Source of the DNA: Bacteroidetes bacterium HGW-Bacteroidetes-12
GTDB lineage: Bacteria > Bacteroidota > Bacteroidia > Flavobacteriales_E > Vicingaceae
Assembly: GCA_002841035.1 (NCBI GenBank)
Contig: PHDR01000108.1
Location: forward strand, 1-8,457
Direction of reading: 5' to 3'
DNA length: 8,457 nt
Positions 1 to 5,972 of the stretch are shown piece by piece. The position numbers and the translations under genes are program-made. Each line of letters opens with the position of its first letter. Positions within the stretch are counted from its first letter, which is position 1. The notes under the pieces are model-generated. The model was not told where the DNA came from. It made no database searches and was given only the letters and a program-made list of their open reading frames with translations.

Positions 1-2
1 TA

Positions 3-479
3 TTCACTGCAATTAGTTTCACAAGAGAACATATCCAACCACAAGACGGGAAAAGGATAGAAAGTATCCCGGGAAGAGATATTGTGATTTACCCTGGACT
101 AAATAATTTCTTCCCCAAAGACAAGAATTACTATGGTATTAGCATTGGCTATGATTTCAGGAATAACTACCGCTTGTTCTTTACACCTTTTGTTGGAATA
201 AGCCTCTACTCCTACCAAGGGAGTAAGAAAATGTTCAACGATATGCACAAAGATAGAGTTACGTATAACGTGGGGCTAAAATCATATTTTGTTACTCAAA
301 GCAACCTGCTATTCTTTGTTCAATGCTACTACTCTAAGCAATTGTTCAAGCAACAATCAACTCTAGTAAAAGATCCAAGGACATATGATATGGTTACATT
401 TGTCAACAATAACATGTCTCATAATCAAGTATTTATTTCTTTTGGATTTCAATTTAAACTATCAAATCGATTTAACTAA
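3..479 (+). CDS. C-terminal part of an outer-membrane beta-barrel protein (5' end outside window)
   Basis: The frame is open from the first complete codon at position 3 to the TAA at 477-479, so about 158 C-terminal residues of a longer gene are visible. The GTG at 84 lies inside this frame and I do not take it as the start. The protein shows repeated short amphipathic stretches rich in alternating aromatic residues (GISIGYDF, FFTPFVGISLYSY, YNVGLKSYFV, LLFFVQCYYS, QVFISFGFQFKL) separated by polar loops. This is the pattern of transmembrane beta-strands, and the chain ends with a phenylalanine two residues from the C-terminus. That fits an outer-membrane barrel of the small OmpA-like/PorT-like size class, but no specific family can be named. 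The next gene starts 6 bases after the stop, so the two are probably co-transcribed. Substrate and role are unknown. Confidence 0.7.
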   Translation, partial: FTAISFTREHIQPQDGKRIESIPGRDIVIYPGLNNFFPKDKNYYGISIGYDFRNNYRLFFTPFVGISLYSYQGSKKMFNDMHKDRVTYNVGLKSYFVTQSNLLFFVQCYYSKQLFKQQSTLVKDPRTYDMVTFVNNNMSHNQVFISFGFQFKLSNRFN

Positions 480-485
480 CTGGTT

Positions 486-1307
486 ATGAAAAATATATAT
501 ATTTTGCTTCTACTTATATCCCTGAATCTTAATAGTAACTCTACACCTGTTGATTCTATAAAAGACATAATTTGGTTCAGAAAATTGCATCCAGCAATGC
601 AATACTATCTGTTTGAAAGGAACCAGTATAGAATTGTAAAGGAAGATGACATAAACTCTCTTCTTCCACTAAATGAGATTGATCTTAGATTCTTCAATGA
701 CATTTACGAGCTCTCATTTTTAAAAGATTTTAATAGCATAGAAAAACTCTTACTTCCACCATCCGTTAATGATTTTACGTCACTTTCTGAATTGAGATTT
801 AACAACCTTAAATACCTCGATTTATCATTTACAAACATTAAAGAAGTGGACCTAGATTACCTTAACGCAAAGAATCTTGAGACCTTAAACCTTTCAGGGA
901 CAGAAATTAGTAATTATAACTTCTTAGAGAAGTTTCCTCATCTTATTGAATTATATATCCTACCAAACCAATTATCGAGTTTTAGAATCAATGAAATAGT
1001 TGAAAAATATCCAGATCTTAAGATTAACTATCCAGATGTTACTCATTTTCATAGCAGTAAATCGATCTCAAATCAGGTGAAAGACTATATTTACTTTTTT
1101 GATTCAACATACGGAGTTTTCTCGAAGCTACCAGCAGAATTCACCATTAAATTAGAAGTTAATTCAGAAGGCAGAATCAATCAAGTAGATTTAATTTGTA
1201 AAAAAAAGAATACTACACAAGTTGAAAACCTACTTTATAAAATAGTATTAACAAAGAGTATAGATAACGAGGAAAAACAGCTGCTTATTCCAATTAAAAA
1301 GAACTAA
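486..1307 (+). CDS. Exported leucine-rich-repeat protein, function unknown
   Basis: A 273-residue protein starts at the ATG at 486. Residues 1-19 form a signal-peptide-like stretch (MKN followed by a run of I/L, then SNS), so it is probably periplasmic or surface exposed. Residues about 60-165 carry irregular leucine-rich repeats; the clearest units are LKYLDLSFTNI (from residue 108) and LETLNLSGTEI, with the xLxxLxLxxTxI spacing of the LRR superfamily, a protein-binding scaffold. Residues about 216-272 form a separate beta-rich tail (EFTIKLEVNSEGRINQVDLI), which resembles the strand-turn-strand core of TonB C-terminal-like domains, though weakly. Only about four to five repeats are present, so it is a short LRR protein. 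It follows the barrel gene by 6 bases and is probably in the same operon, which suggests a partner or accessory at the outer membrane. No catalytic motif is seen. Confidence 0.75.
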   Translation: MKNIYILLLLISLNLNSNSTPVDSIKDIIWFRKLHPAMQYYLFERNQYRIVKEDDINSLLPLNEIDLRFFNDIYELSFLKDFNSIEKLLLPPSVNDFTSLSELRFNNLKYLDLSFTNIKEVDLDYLNAKNLETLNLSGTEISNYNFLEKFPHLIELYILPNQLSSFRINEIVEKYPDLKINYPDVTHFHSSKSISNQVKDYIYFFDSTYGVFSKLPAEFTIKLEVNSEGRINQVDLICKKKNTTQVENLLYKIVLTKSIDNEEKQLLIPIKKN

Positions 1308-1340
1308 AGAATTTTCTTTTAAAGCCAATATATGATATTA

Positions 1341-1360
1341 TGCTTGCCAACTGGCAAGCA
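1341..1360. repeat. Perfect inverted repeat, 8-bp stem with 4-base loop
   Basis: TGCTTGCC and GGCAAGCA flank the loop AACT, 33 bases after the LRR gene stop. It could be a transcript-ending hairpin, but it is followed by ACCAGAACCTTTTA, which lacks a proper T-tract. So it could equally be an mRNA 3'-end stabiliser or a protein-binding palindrome. Its core GCCAACTGGC is close to the palindrome GCCAATTGGC at 4347-4356. Confidence 0.55.
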
Positions 1361-1458
1361 ACCAGAACCTTTTAGTACCGTGAAACTACTGCTATAGTTG
1401 AATCAGTTTATTTTTCTAAAATCACTTCCCTACACCAATCAACGAATTGCATGTTTGT

Positions 1459-1490
1459 AACACTACTGTACATTTTCGTACAGTAGTGTT
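1459..1490. promoter_or_regulatory. 13-bp perfect inverted repeat containing the TGTACATTTTCGTACA dyad, candidate operator
   Basis: AACACTACTGTAC (1459-1471) and GTACAGTAGTGTT (1478-1490) are exact reverse complements around the six-base spacer ATTTTC. The inner 16 bases, TGTACATTTTCGTACA (1467-1482), match 14 of 16 positions of the dyad at 4271-4286. The two differences are symmetric (A/T swapped in both arms), which is expected for a protein-binding site. It lies 152 bases after the LRR stop and 285 bases ahead of the kinase ATG. The following bases CTATTTAAG are not a T-tract, so an intrinsic terminator is less likely. Binding by the neighbouring response regulator is inference. Confidence 0.55.
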
Positions 1491-1767
1491 CTATTTAAGA
1501 ACATTTAACTAATATATTTTAAATCATTCTTTATACAAAATCCAGAGGATACTAATAGGGTAATATGGAGTTAAAAGGTCATATAAGTGAGAATTATTAA
1601 GGGTTTTATGAATAATGGTTTTTTATAAAAATGCGAATTATAAAATAATTATCAAGTTGCTATAAAAATAAGATTGTTTTTCGGTTTTTATTATAACGCT
1701 CTTTTTCATTCAGTTACAGCCAATGGCTTAGTTCTTGGGAATACTTAAAAAAAAAATACGTTCACTT

Positions 1768-3540
1768 ATGATTTTCAGATATCATATCATATTATTGCTT
1801 TTCCTATGTAATACAAGTTTTGCTGAACCCAGCAACAATAAACTTGGGAATAGTTTATCAAAAGATATCAGTCACTTCAACTCAACAGAGTTCAACAAAA
1901 GTATGAATATGGTGAACGATTTCCTTAACCAAAGAATTCATGAAGGACGAAAATTTATTGCCGAAGCTAAATACGTTGATGCAGTAGAAACTTTCACTGA
2001 GCTTTTAGAATTAGCAAAAGCTCACAATGATTCTACATATATTGTTACTGCATATGGTTACTTGTGCTTAACTCATGGAATAGTTGGAAACCCAACTGAA
2101 ACGTTATACTATGCCGAATTATCAAACTCATATTTAGGAAGCAATACAAATGAAACTATTAAACGATGGACACAAGTTGGGCTTGGCAGCGCTCATTTTT
2201 TAAACAATAATTACTTAGTTGCAGATTCAATACTTTCTGAAGTTATAAGAAAATGCCATGGTATTTGCTATGATGATCAATACTTAATTTATGCTTTTAA
2301 AAATCTTGCTCAAATAAAATTCGATTCGAGAAACCTTACAGAAGCAAAGGATCTGTTAATTAAAGCAATTGGATATCCGAATACGCATCATAAAGGTGCT
2401 CTAATATCGAGTTACTATCTGCTTGGTAGGGTCTACAATAAACTGGGTGACACAAAAACTGCTCATCACTATTTTAACCTCTCCCATGATCTTGCTGTAT
2501 TGGAGCCCGACAAATCATTTCTTGCAAGAATTTATACCAAAAAAGCTAGATTCTTTAATGATAATGGTGATTATAAAAGATCCGCATACTTTTACTCACT
2601 TGCCGATAGTCTTTATGAAAATGTAATAAATTCAAGAATTAGCCAAGAAGTACAAAGAGTAACCTTAAATTATCAAAGAGAATATGAGATAAAGCAAATT
2701 GAGCTTAGAAAGCAAGAACTAGAAATTGAAAAGTTGAAAATTGCACGAAAATCTGCTCGTCAATCTGTGTTCCTCTCAATTCTTCTTTTTACGCTTTCCC
2801 TAATTATATCATTACTTATGTTTAATAAGAAACGAAGAGCGCAAAAGGTTGCTACTCTGGAGCAGGAAATATCGAAACAGAAAGAATTACAACTTCAAAA
2901 TTTCATAAGGGGTCAAGAAGATGAAAGGAATAGGCTAGCCCGCGATTTACATGATGGAATTGGGAGTCAAATGGCAATTCTGAAAATGCATCTTAGCAAG
3001 TCTCAACTAAGCAAATTTGATGACTATGATAAGGCTAACATTCCTGTTAAACTATGCGATGACATTTACCAAAGCTTAAGAGATGTTGCCTTCAACCTAC
3101 TTCCTCGTCCGCTAGTTAGGGAAGGTTTAGTTTCTGCTCTTGAGGAGTTAACACGTAAACTAAATAAAAGTTCTGATGTTGAATTTTCTTTCAACAATTA
3201 TGGGCTTTACAACAGATTATCAAATGATAAAGAGGCTGGACTATTTCGAATTGCTCAAGAAATTACTGCAAATATAATTAAGCACTCATCGGCCACTAGC
3301 GCTAGAATTGATGTAACATGCGATCAGAAAAGCTTAGTCCTAACGATTTCATGGGATGGAAAAGGTTTTAATCCAGAACTTTTAGAGAAATCAACTGGTT
3401 ACGGTTGGAAAAACATTAACACAAGGCTTAATCAGCTTAATGGTAACATACTTATAGATTCTTCCGAAGAAAGCGACTATACTACAGCAATAGTTGACAT
3501 ACCAAATAATAACCTGAAGCAATATGGAAAAACAGGTTAA
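1768..3540 (+). CDS. TPR-containing transmembrane sensor histidine kinase (HisKA_3 / NarL-partner type)
   Basis: A 590-residue kinase that passes phosphate to a LuxR-type regulator. Domains in order: signal peptide (residues 1-20, ending NTSFA), a helical periplasmic sensor with about five to six TPR-like repeats (about 45-285; e.g. EAKYVDAVETFTELLELA and YYLLGRVYNKLGDTKTAHHYF), a Lys/Glu-rich coiled coil, one membrane helix (about 333-352), a second coiled coil, a HisKA_3 dimerisation domain with phospho-acceptor His395 in RDLHDGIG, and an HATPase_c domain with N-box residue Asn502 and a glycine box GYGWKNI (544-550). In the first nucleotide box the usual DxGxG reads WDGKG (529-533), so Trp stands where Asp is normally found. 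I prefer the ATG at 1768 because it begins a compact signal peptide. The in-frame TTG at 1735 adds eleven residues, three encoded by a ten-A run. The end overlaps the regulator gene by 17 bases, implying translational coupling. The ligand is not predictable. Confidence 0.9.
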   Translation: MIFRYHIILLLFLCNTSFAEPSNNKLGNSLSKDISHFNSTEFNKSMNMVNDFLNQRIHEGRKFIAEAKYVDAVETFTELLELAKAHNDSTYIVTAYGYLCLTHGIVGNPTETLYYAELSNSYLGSNTNETIKRWTQVGLGSAHFLNNNYLVADSILSEVIRKCHGICYDDQYLIYAFKNLAQIKFDSRNLTEAKDLLIKAIGYPNTHHKGALISSYYLLGRVYNKLGDTKTAHHYFNLSHDLAVLEPDKSFLARIYTKKARFFNDNGDYKRSAYFYSLADSLYENVINSRISQEVQRVTLNYQREYEIKQIELRKQELEIEKLKIARKSARQSVFLSILLFTLSLIISLLMFNKKRRAQKVATLEQEISKQKELQLQNFIRGQEDERNRLARDLHDGIGSQMAILKMHLSKSQLSKFDDYDKANIPVKLCDDIYQSLRDVAFNLLPRPLVREGLVSALEELTRKLNKSSDVEFSFNNYGLYNRLSNDKEAGLFRIAQEITANIIKHSSATSARIDVTCDQKSLVLTISWDGKGFNPELLEKSTGYGWKNINTRLNQLNGNILIDSSEESDYTTAIVDIPNNNLKQYGKTG

Positions 3541-4156
3541 TATCTTCATTGTAGATGACCATCAAATTTTTACAGATGGCGTTAGTTCAATGCTAATAGA
3601 ATCTGGCTACAAGGTAGTTGGAATGGCACCTAATGTCCCTGAGGCTAAAAAGATCTTAGAAGTAATTGACCCCGATATCATAATTTGCGATATCCACATG
3701 CCCTTTCAAAGAGGTACTGATCTTGTAAGGTGGATAAAGGAGAAAAAGCCGTGGTTCAAAATTATTATTTTAACTATGTGTGATGATAGGTCAACTGTAT
3801 CCGAGTTAGTCTCCATGGGAATTAATGCTTACCTATTAAAATCACAATCGATACAAAACCTAAAAACCGCCATTGAAAGAGTAATGTCAGGCAGATTTTT
3901 TATCTGCGAAGAGGTTGCTGATGTTCTAATGTCAAAAGTTGACGGGGATATATCTCGCAGACTACTTACTTGTCGTGAAGAGGAGATATTAAGGCTTATT
4001 CTCAATGAGAAATCCAACAAGGATATTTCAGAAAAACTTTTCATAAGCGAAAGAACAGTAGAGGCACATCGTAGAAATATCTACCGTAAAACTTCAACCT
4101 CCTCTATTGTTGGTCTAATGAAATGGGCTTTGGAAAACAATGTTTTGGTGCTATAG
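3524..4156 (+). CDS. LuxR/NarL-family response regulator
   Basis: A 210-residue cytoplasmic DNA-binding regulator and cognate partner of the upstream kinase. The receiver domain (about 5-120) has the acidic pair Asp11-Asp12, phospho-acceptor Asp56 in the CDIHMP context, switch Thr84 and Lys106, so all catalytic residues are present. After a linker comes a GerE/LuxR helix-turn-helix (about 147-205) with the family signatures LTCREEEILRLI and SERTVEAHRRNIYRK. The length is normal for the family. The start ATG lies inside the kinase gene (17-base overlap), so both proteins are likely made from one message in fixed ratio. Its targets are unknown. The related 16-bp dyads upstream of the kinase and upstream of the next gene are the best candidates, as NarL-type dimers bind short inverted repeats; this link is inferred. 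Confidence 0.93.
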   Translation: MEKQVNIFIVDDHQIFTDGVSSMLIESGYKVVGMAPNVPEAKKILEVIDPDIIICDIHMPFQRGTDLVRWIKEKKPWFKIIILTMCDDRSTVSELVSMGINAYLLKSQSIQNLKTAIERVMSGRFFICEEVADVLMSKVDGDISRRLLTCREEEILRLILNEKSNKDISEKLFISERTVEAHRRNIYRKTSTSSIVGLMKWALENNVLVL

Positions 4157-4247
4157 CCAATTTAGAGTAAAAATTTTGCGATACATACAAATATAATGTT
4201 AAAAAAATTAGCTATAAACCTTAATACTAGCTATTTATCAAAATAAA

Positions 4248-4287
4248 GTGTTCGGTTTTACACTAAAAAATGTTCATTTTCGAACAC
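4248..4287. promoter_or_regulatory. Candidate operator: dyad TGTTCATTTTCGAACA plus an upstream degenerate copy
   Basis: TGTTC (4271-4275) and GAACA (4282-4286) flank the spacer ATTTTC, the same spacer and spacing as in the dyad at 1467-1482. Starting 22 bases earlier, TGTTCGGTTTTACAC (4249-4263) preserves the left half TGTTC and part of the spacer but only a weak right half. The distance is about two helical turns, so both copies would face the same side of the DNA. In addition GTGTTCG (4248-4254) and CGAACAC (4281-4287) form a wider inverted repeat. The cluster lies about 26-65 bases before a plausible -7 element, where an activator could sit. The site lies about 91 bases after the regulator stop and 138 bases before the small exported protein. 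Confidence 0.5.
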
Positions 4288-4312
4288 AAAAACAAGGGGT
4301 AAAGAAATAGTA

Positions 4313-4320
4313 TATTTTTG
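4313..4320 (+). promoter_or_regulatory. Possible Bacteroidota -7 promoter element (TATTTTTG)
   Basis: TATTTTTG fits the TAnnTTTG -7 consensus described for Bacteroidota primary sigma factors. No good TTTG/TTG -33 element is found 19-21 bases upstream, where the sequence is purine rich. That would suit an activator-dependent promoter served by the dyad centred about 38 bases upstream. If transcription starts about 7 bases downstream, the leader before the ATG at 4426 would be about 100 bases. The match is short in AT-rich DNA, hence low confidence. Confidence 0.35.
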
Positions 4321-4346
4321 TATTGATTTACAGATCAGCTATATAC

Positions 4347-4356
4347 GCCAATTGGC
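4347..4356. repeat. 10-bp perfect palindrome GCCAATTGGC
   Basis: A self-complementary ten-base sequence in the leader of the small exported protein gene. It resembles the core GCCAACTGGC of the inverted repeat at 1346-1355 and, more loosely, GCCAATGGC at 1719-1727. It could be a protein-binding site or a small mRNA hairpin; no function is assigned. Confidence 0.35.
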
Positions 4357-4425
4357 ACACAGTTAGATAAATATAAATCGTTATTAATTAGATATAGAAC
4401 TATAAAAAATTAAAAAATTACTACT

Positions 4426-4776
4426 ATGAAAACAAAAATTTTTGCAATTATGGCTGGTCTTCTTATACTCTCTCTAAGTGCAGTAGAGGCAAGAAGTACT
4501 GATGTAAAAAAGGGGAAAAGCTACTCAAATTACATTGAAAAAGTAATGAGATATCCTGACTTTGCCCAAGATGAAAAAATTGAGGGTACTGTTAATGTTC
4601 TAGTTGAGCTTAATGAAAACAATGAGTTGCAAATTGCTCAAATTTGGGGAAGCGACACAAGGTTAGTTAAGTACGTGGAAAGTCGTTTAAAAAGATTTGC
4701 AAAGAAACATGGCTCTTTTAACGATCTAGACGATGAGTCAAAACTTATTAGTATAAAATTTAACTTGATTAGTTAA
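4426..4776 (+). CDS. Small exported protein with a stand-alone TonB C-terminal-like domain
   Basis: A 116-residue protein with a clear signal peptide (residues 1-22, ending SAVEA) and a mature part of about 94 residues. The mature part follows the TonB C-terminal pattern: Tyr43-Pro44 near the start (YPDFAQ), then about ten residues to Gly54, an alternating beta-strand TVNVLVEL, an Asn-rich turn, a second strand LQIAQIW, a helix (VKYVESRLKRFAKK) and a last strand KLISIKFNLI. It lacks the membrane anchor and proline-rich linker of a true TonB, so it is not an energy transducer by itself. Such stand-alone domains occur in Bacteroidota, but their role is not established. The start is preceded by an A/T-rich stretch without Shine-Dalgarno, as usual in this phylum. 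It lies downstream of the two-component genes behind a candidate operator and ends at a strong terminator, so it may be a target of that system. Confidence 0.75.
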   Translation: MKTKIFAIMAGLLILSLSAVEARSTDVKKGKSYSNYIEKVMRYPDFAQDEKIEGTVNVLVELNENNELQIAQIWGSDTRLVKYVESRLKRFAKKHGSFNDLDDESKLISIKFNLIS

Positions 4777-4783
4777 TGTGAGT

Positions 4784-4803
4784 AGTTTGGTTTAGTTTGG
4801 TTT
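4784..4803 (+). repeat. Two tandem 10-base repeats AGTTTGGTTT
   Basis: AGTTTGGTTT occurs twice head to tail, followed by a partial third copy AGTT. It begins 8 bases after the stop of the small exported protein gene and precedes the terminator hairpin. It is probably a minor slippage product; no function is seen. Confidence 0.6.
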
Positions 4804-4828
4804 AGTTAGTTTTTATGGTTTGAACACT

Positions 4829-4863
4829 CTAGGCTCCCTTTTGGAGCCTAGTTTTTTTTTTTT
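4829..4863 (+). terminator. Strong intrinsic terminator of the small exported protein gene
   Basis: CTAGGCTCC (4829-4837) and GGAGCCTAG (4843-4851) form a perfect 9-bp GC-containing stem with the loop CTTTT, directly followed by twelve T residues (4852-4863). This is a textbook rho-independent terminator for plus-strand transcription. On the minus strand the same hairpin follows an A-tract and is not followed by T residues, so it should not stop the convergent transcript efficiently. The stem and T-tract overlap the last codons of the convergent lipoprotein gene. Confidence 0.93.
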
Positions 4864-5966
4864 AACTTATCACCAAAGAAATGCCAAAATGCCCTATGAA
4901 AATCTTCACCTTTTTCTACAGGAAACATTTCGATAAACGACTTCTTCTCAGTCTGAAAAGGTTCTATTGGTAATCCATAATCTTTATCATAAATTGAAGG
5001 CACCTCCGGGTGAAATTGAAGCCCAATTACGTTCGGGTAGTCACTGTGTAAAACAGCCTCAATAATTTTCCCATCCATACTCCAGGCTATGGGAACTATT
5101 CCCTTTCCCAACGTTTCAATTGCTTGGTGGTGGCTACTCCAAACATTTGGGAATTCATTTGAAAAATTATTTAAACTATCTAACAAACTATTTTTTACAT
5201 ATTTAATTTGATGAAAATAGCCCCAAATTAACTCGTCGTCCAATCCATAATTCGTATTGTAATTTCTATGGCGCTTATTATCCTCAAACCTAAAAATATC
5301 CTCAACAGTGGTACAACCATAAAGTTCCGTTGGGATATCCTGTATCATTGTACCTCCGGTTGCAACATTCATGCTTTGCATTCCAAGACAAATTCCTAAA
5401 ATATTATAATCTGGATTTGCTTGTAAAAGTGGGGTGAAGAGTGAATCCTGAGAACCACCTAGTAAATGATATAGGAAAGACAACTCAAGGTAATGTCTAT
5501 GCACATCGGTAATCTCAGTTAGTAAACCTGTTGATTCACCGTAGGTTGCTGGAGGAATATCAGGTCCCCCAAAAAAGATAATACCTTTTGAATTCTCAAA
5601 TATTTCTTTAAACGTTGAACTCGCATCATTCTGCATGTAAATATTCTCTGGCGATAGTGTTTCGTTCAGTCCAATAAGTTTAATATTTGTAATGCCTTGA
5701 TCGCCTATGAATTCAATACTTTGATCATAGTTGTATGAACCCTTTTTATGGTATATACCTAAAACTTTAATCCCATTGGAAACAGGAAATATTGAATCAC
5801 CTGTCAGTTTTTGAAAGGTTTCAATATTCTTAACAGTTGGGTGCATTAGAACAATGGTTGGTTGAAAATCAGCAATATCATCAGGTTCAATACAAACCTT
5901 AATATCACTGGGTTTACATGCAAAAAGTAAAAAAACTACGATGGTTAATTCAAAAAATCTTTTCAT
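4848..5966 (-). CDS. Lipoprotein with class I glutamine amidotransferase-like (peptidase C26, gamma-glutamyl hydrolase-type) domain
   Basis: A 372-residue protein. The N-terminus is a lipoprotein signal (MKRFFEL, hydrophobic run, lipobox LFAC with Cys17), so it should be anchored in the inner or outer membrane facing the periplasm. From about residue 60 onward it follows the C26/PuuD family layout: GGPDIPPATYGE (133-144), nucleophile elbow GICLGMQ with Cys193 followed by a glycine-rich loop and QDIP, SSHHQAIETLGKGI, and GLQFHPE with His319 and Glu321 completing the Cys-His-Glu triad. The family hydrolyses gamma-glutamyl amide bonds (gamma-Glu-GABA, folate polyglutamates and similar); the actual substrate is unknown. 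It is larger than cytoplasmic PuuD proteins because of the lipoprotein leader and insertions. The gene begins 6 bases after the TraB/GumN-family gene and is likely co-transcribed. Its last codons (KLKKKN) are encoded by a 12-A tract that is also the T-tract of the opposing terminator. Confidence 0.88.
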   Translation of the reverse strand: MKRFFELTIVVFLLFACKPSDIKVCIEPDDIADFQPTIVLMHPTVKNIETFQKLTGDSIFPVSNGIKVLGIYHKKGSYNYDQSIEFIGDQGITNIKLIGLNETLSPENIYMQNDASSTFKEIFENSKGIIFFGGPDIPPATYGESTGLLTEITDVHRHYLELSFLYHLLGGSQDSLFTPLLQANPDYNILGICLGMQSMNVATGGTMIQDIPTELYGCTTVEDIFRFEDNKRHRNYNTNYGLDDELIWGYFHQIKYVKNSLLDSLNNFSNEFPNVWSSHHQAIETLGKGIVPIAWSMDGKIIEAVLHSDYPNVIGLQFHPEVPSIYDKDYGLPIEPFQTEKKSFIEMFPVEKGEDFHRAFWHFFGDKLKKKN

Positions 5967-5972
5967 AACCTG

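Larger units (their letters stand above)
1308..1767. other. Non-coding region upstream of the sensor kinase
   Basis: I see no credible gene in these 460 bases on either strand; the short frames present are about a dozen codons. The region holds an 8-bp-stem inverted repeat (1341-1360), a 13-bp-stem inverted repeat containing the ATTTTC dyad (1459-1490), and then about 270 bases of very AT-rich DNA up to the kinase start. A short imperfect palindrome AGCCAATGGCT lies at 1718-1728. I found no convincing TTTG / TAnnTTTG promoter pair, so the kinase promoter is not placed. A ten-A run at 1747-1756 lies just before the preferred kinase start. Confidence 0.6.

Noticed and set aside
84..479. A complete 131-residue gene starting at the GTG at 84
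   Set aside because: The frame stays open upstream to position 3 with barrel-like sequence and no stop, so the gene is cut by the window edge and the GTG is internal.
1451..1486. An 11-codon leader peptide frame (MFVTLLYIFVQ, stop) running into the 1459-1490 hairpin
   Set aside because: No run of regulatory codons and no competing hairpin structure can be seen. It is 280 bases from the kinase gene, and a frame this short is expected by chance.
1459..1490. Intrinsic terminator at the long inverted repeat
   Set aside because: No T-tract follows on either strand, and the core dyad recurs upstream of another gene, which suggests a binding site instead. A secondary role in RNA is kept open as a finding.
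1735..1767. TTG at 1735 as the kinase start
   Set aside because: It is a rare start codon in this phylum and the extension includes three Lys from a ten-A run. The ATG at 1768 gives a compact signal peptide. It cannot be fully excluded, since the longer form would also have a basic n-region.
3829..4044. Minus-strand frame within the response regulator gene, and similar antisense frames at 6346-6585 and 7145-7330
   Set aside because: They lie fully inside well-supported genes, have no recognisable domains and look like shadow frames.
4829..4851. Bidirectional terminator also stopping the minus-strand lipoprotein transcript
   Set aside because: On the minus strand the hairpin is preceded by the A-tract and followed by AGTGTTC, not by T residues.
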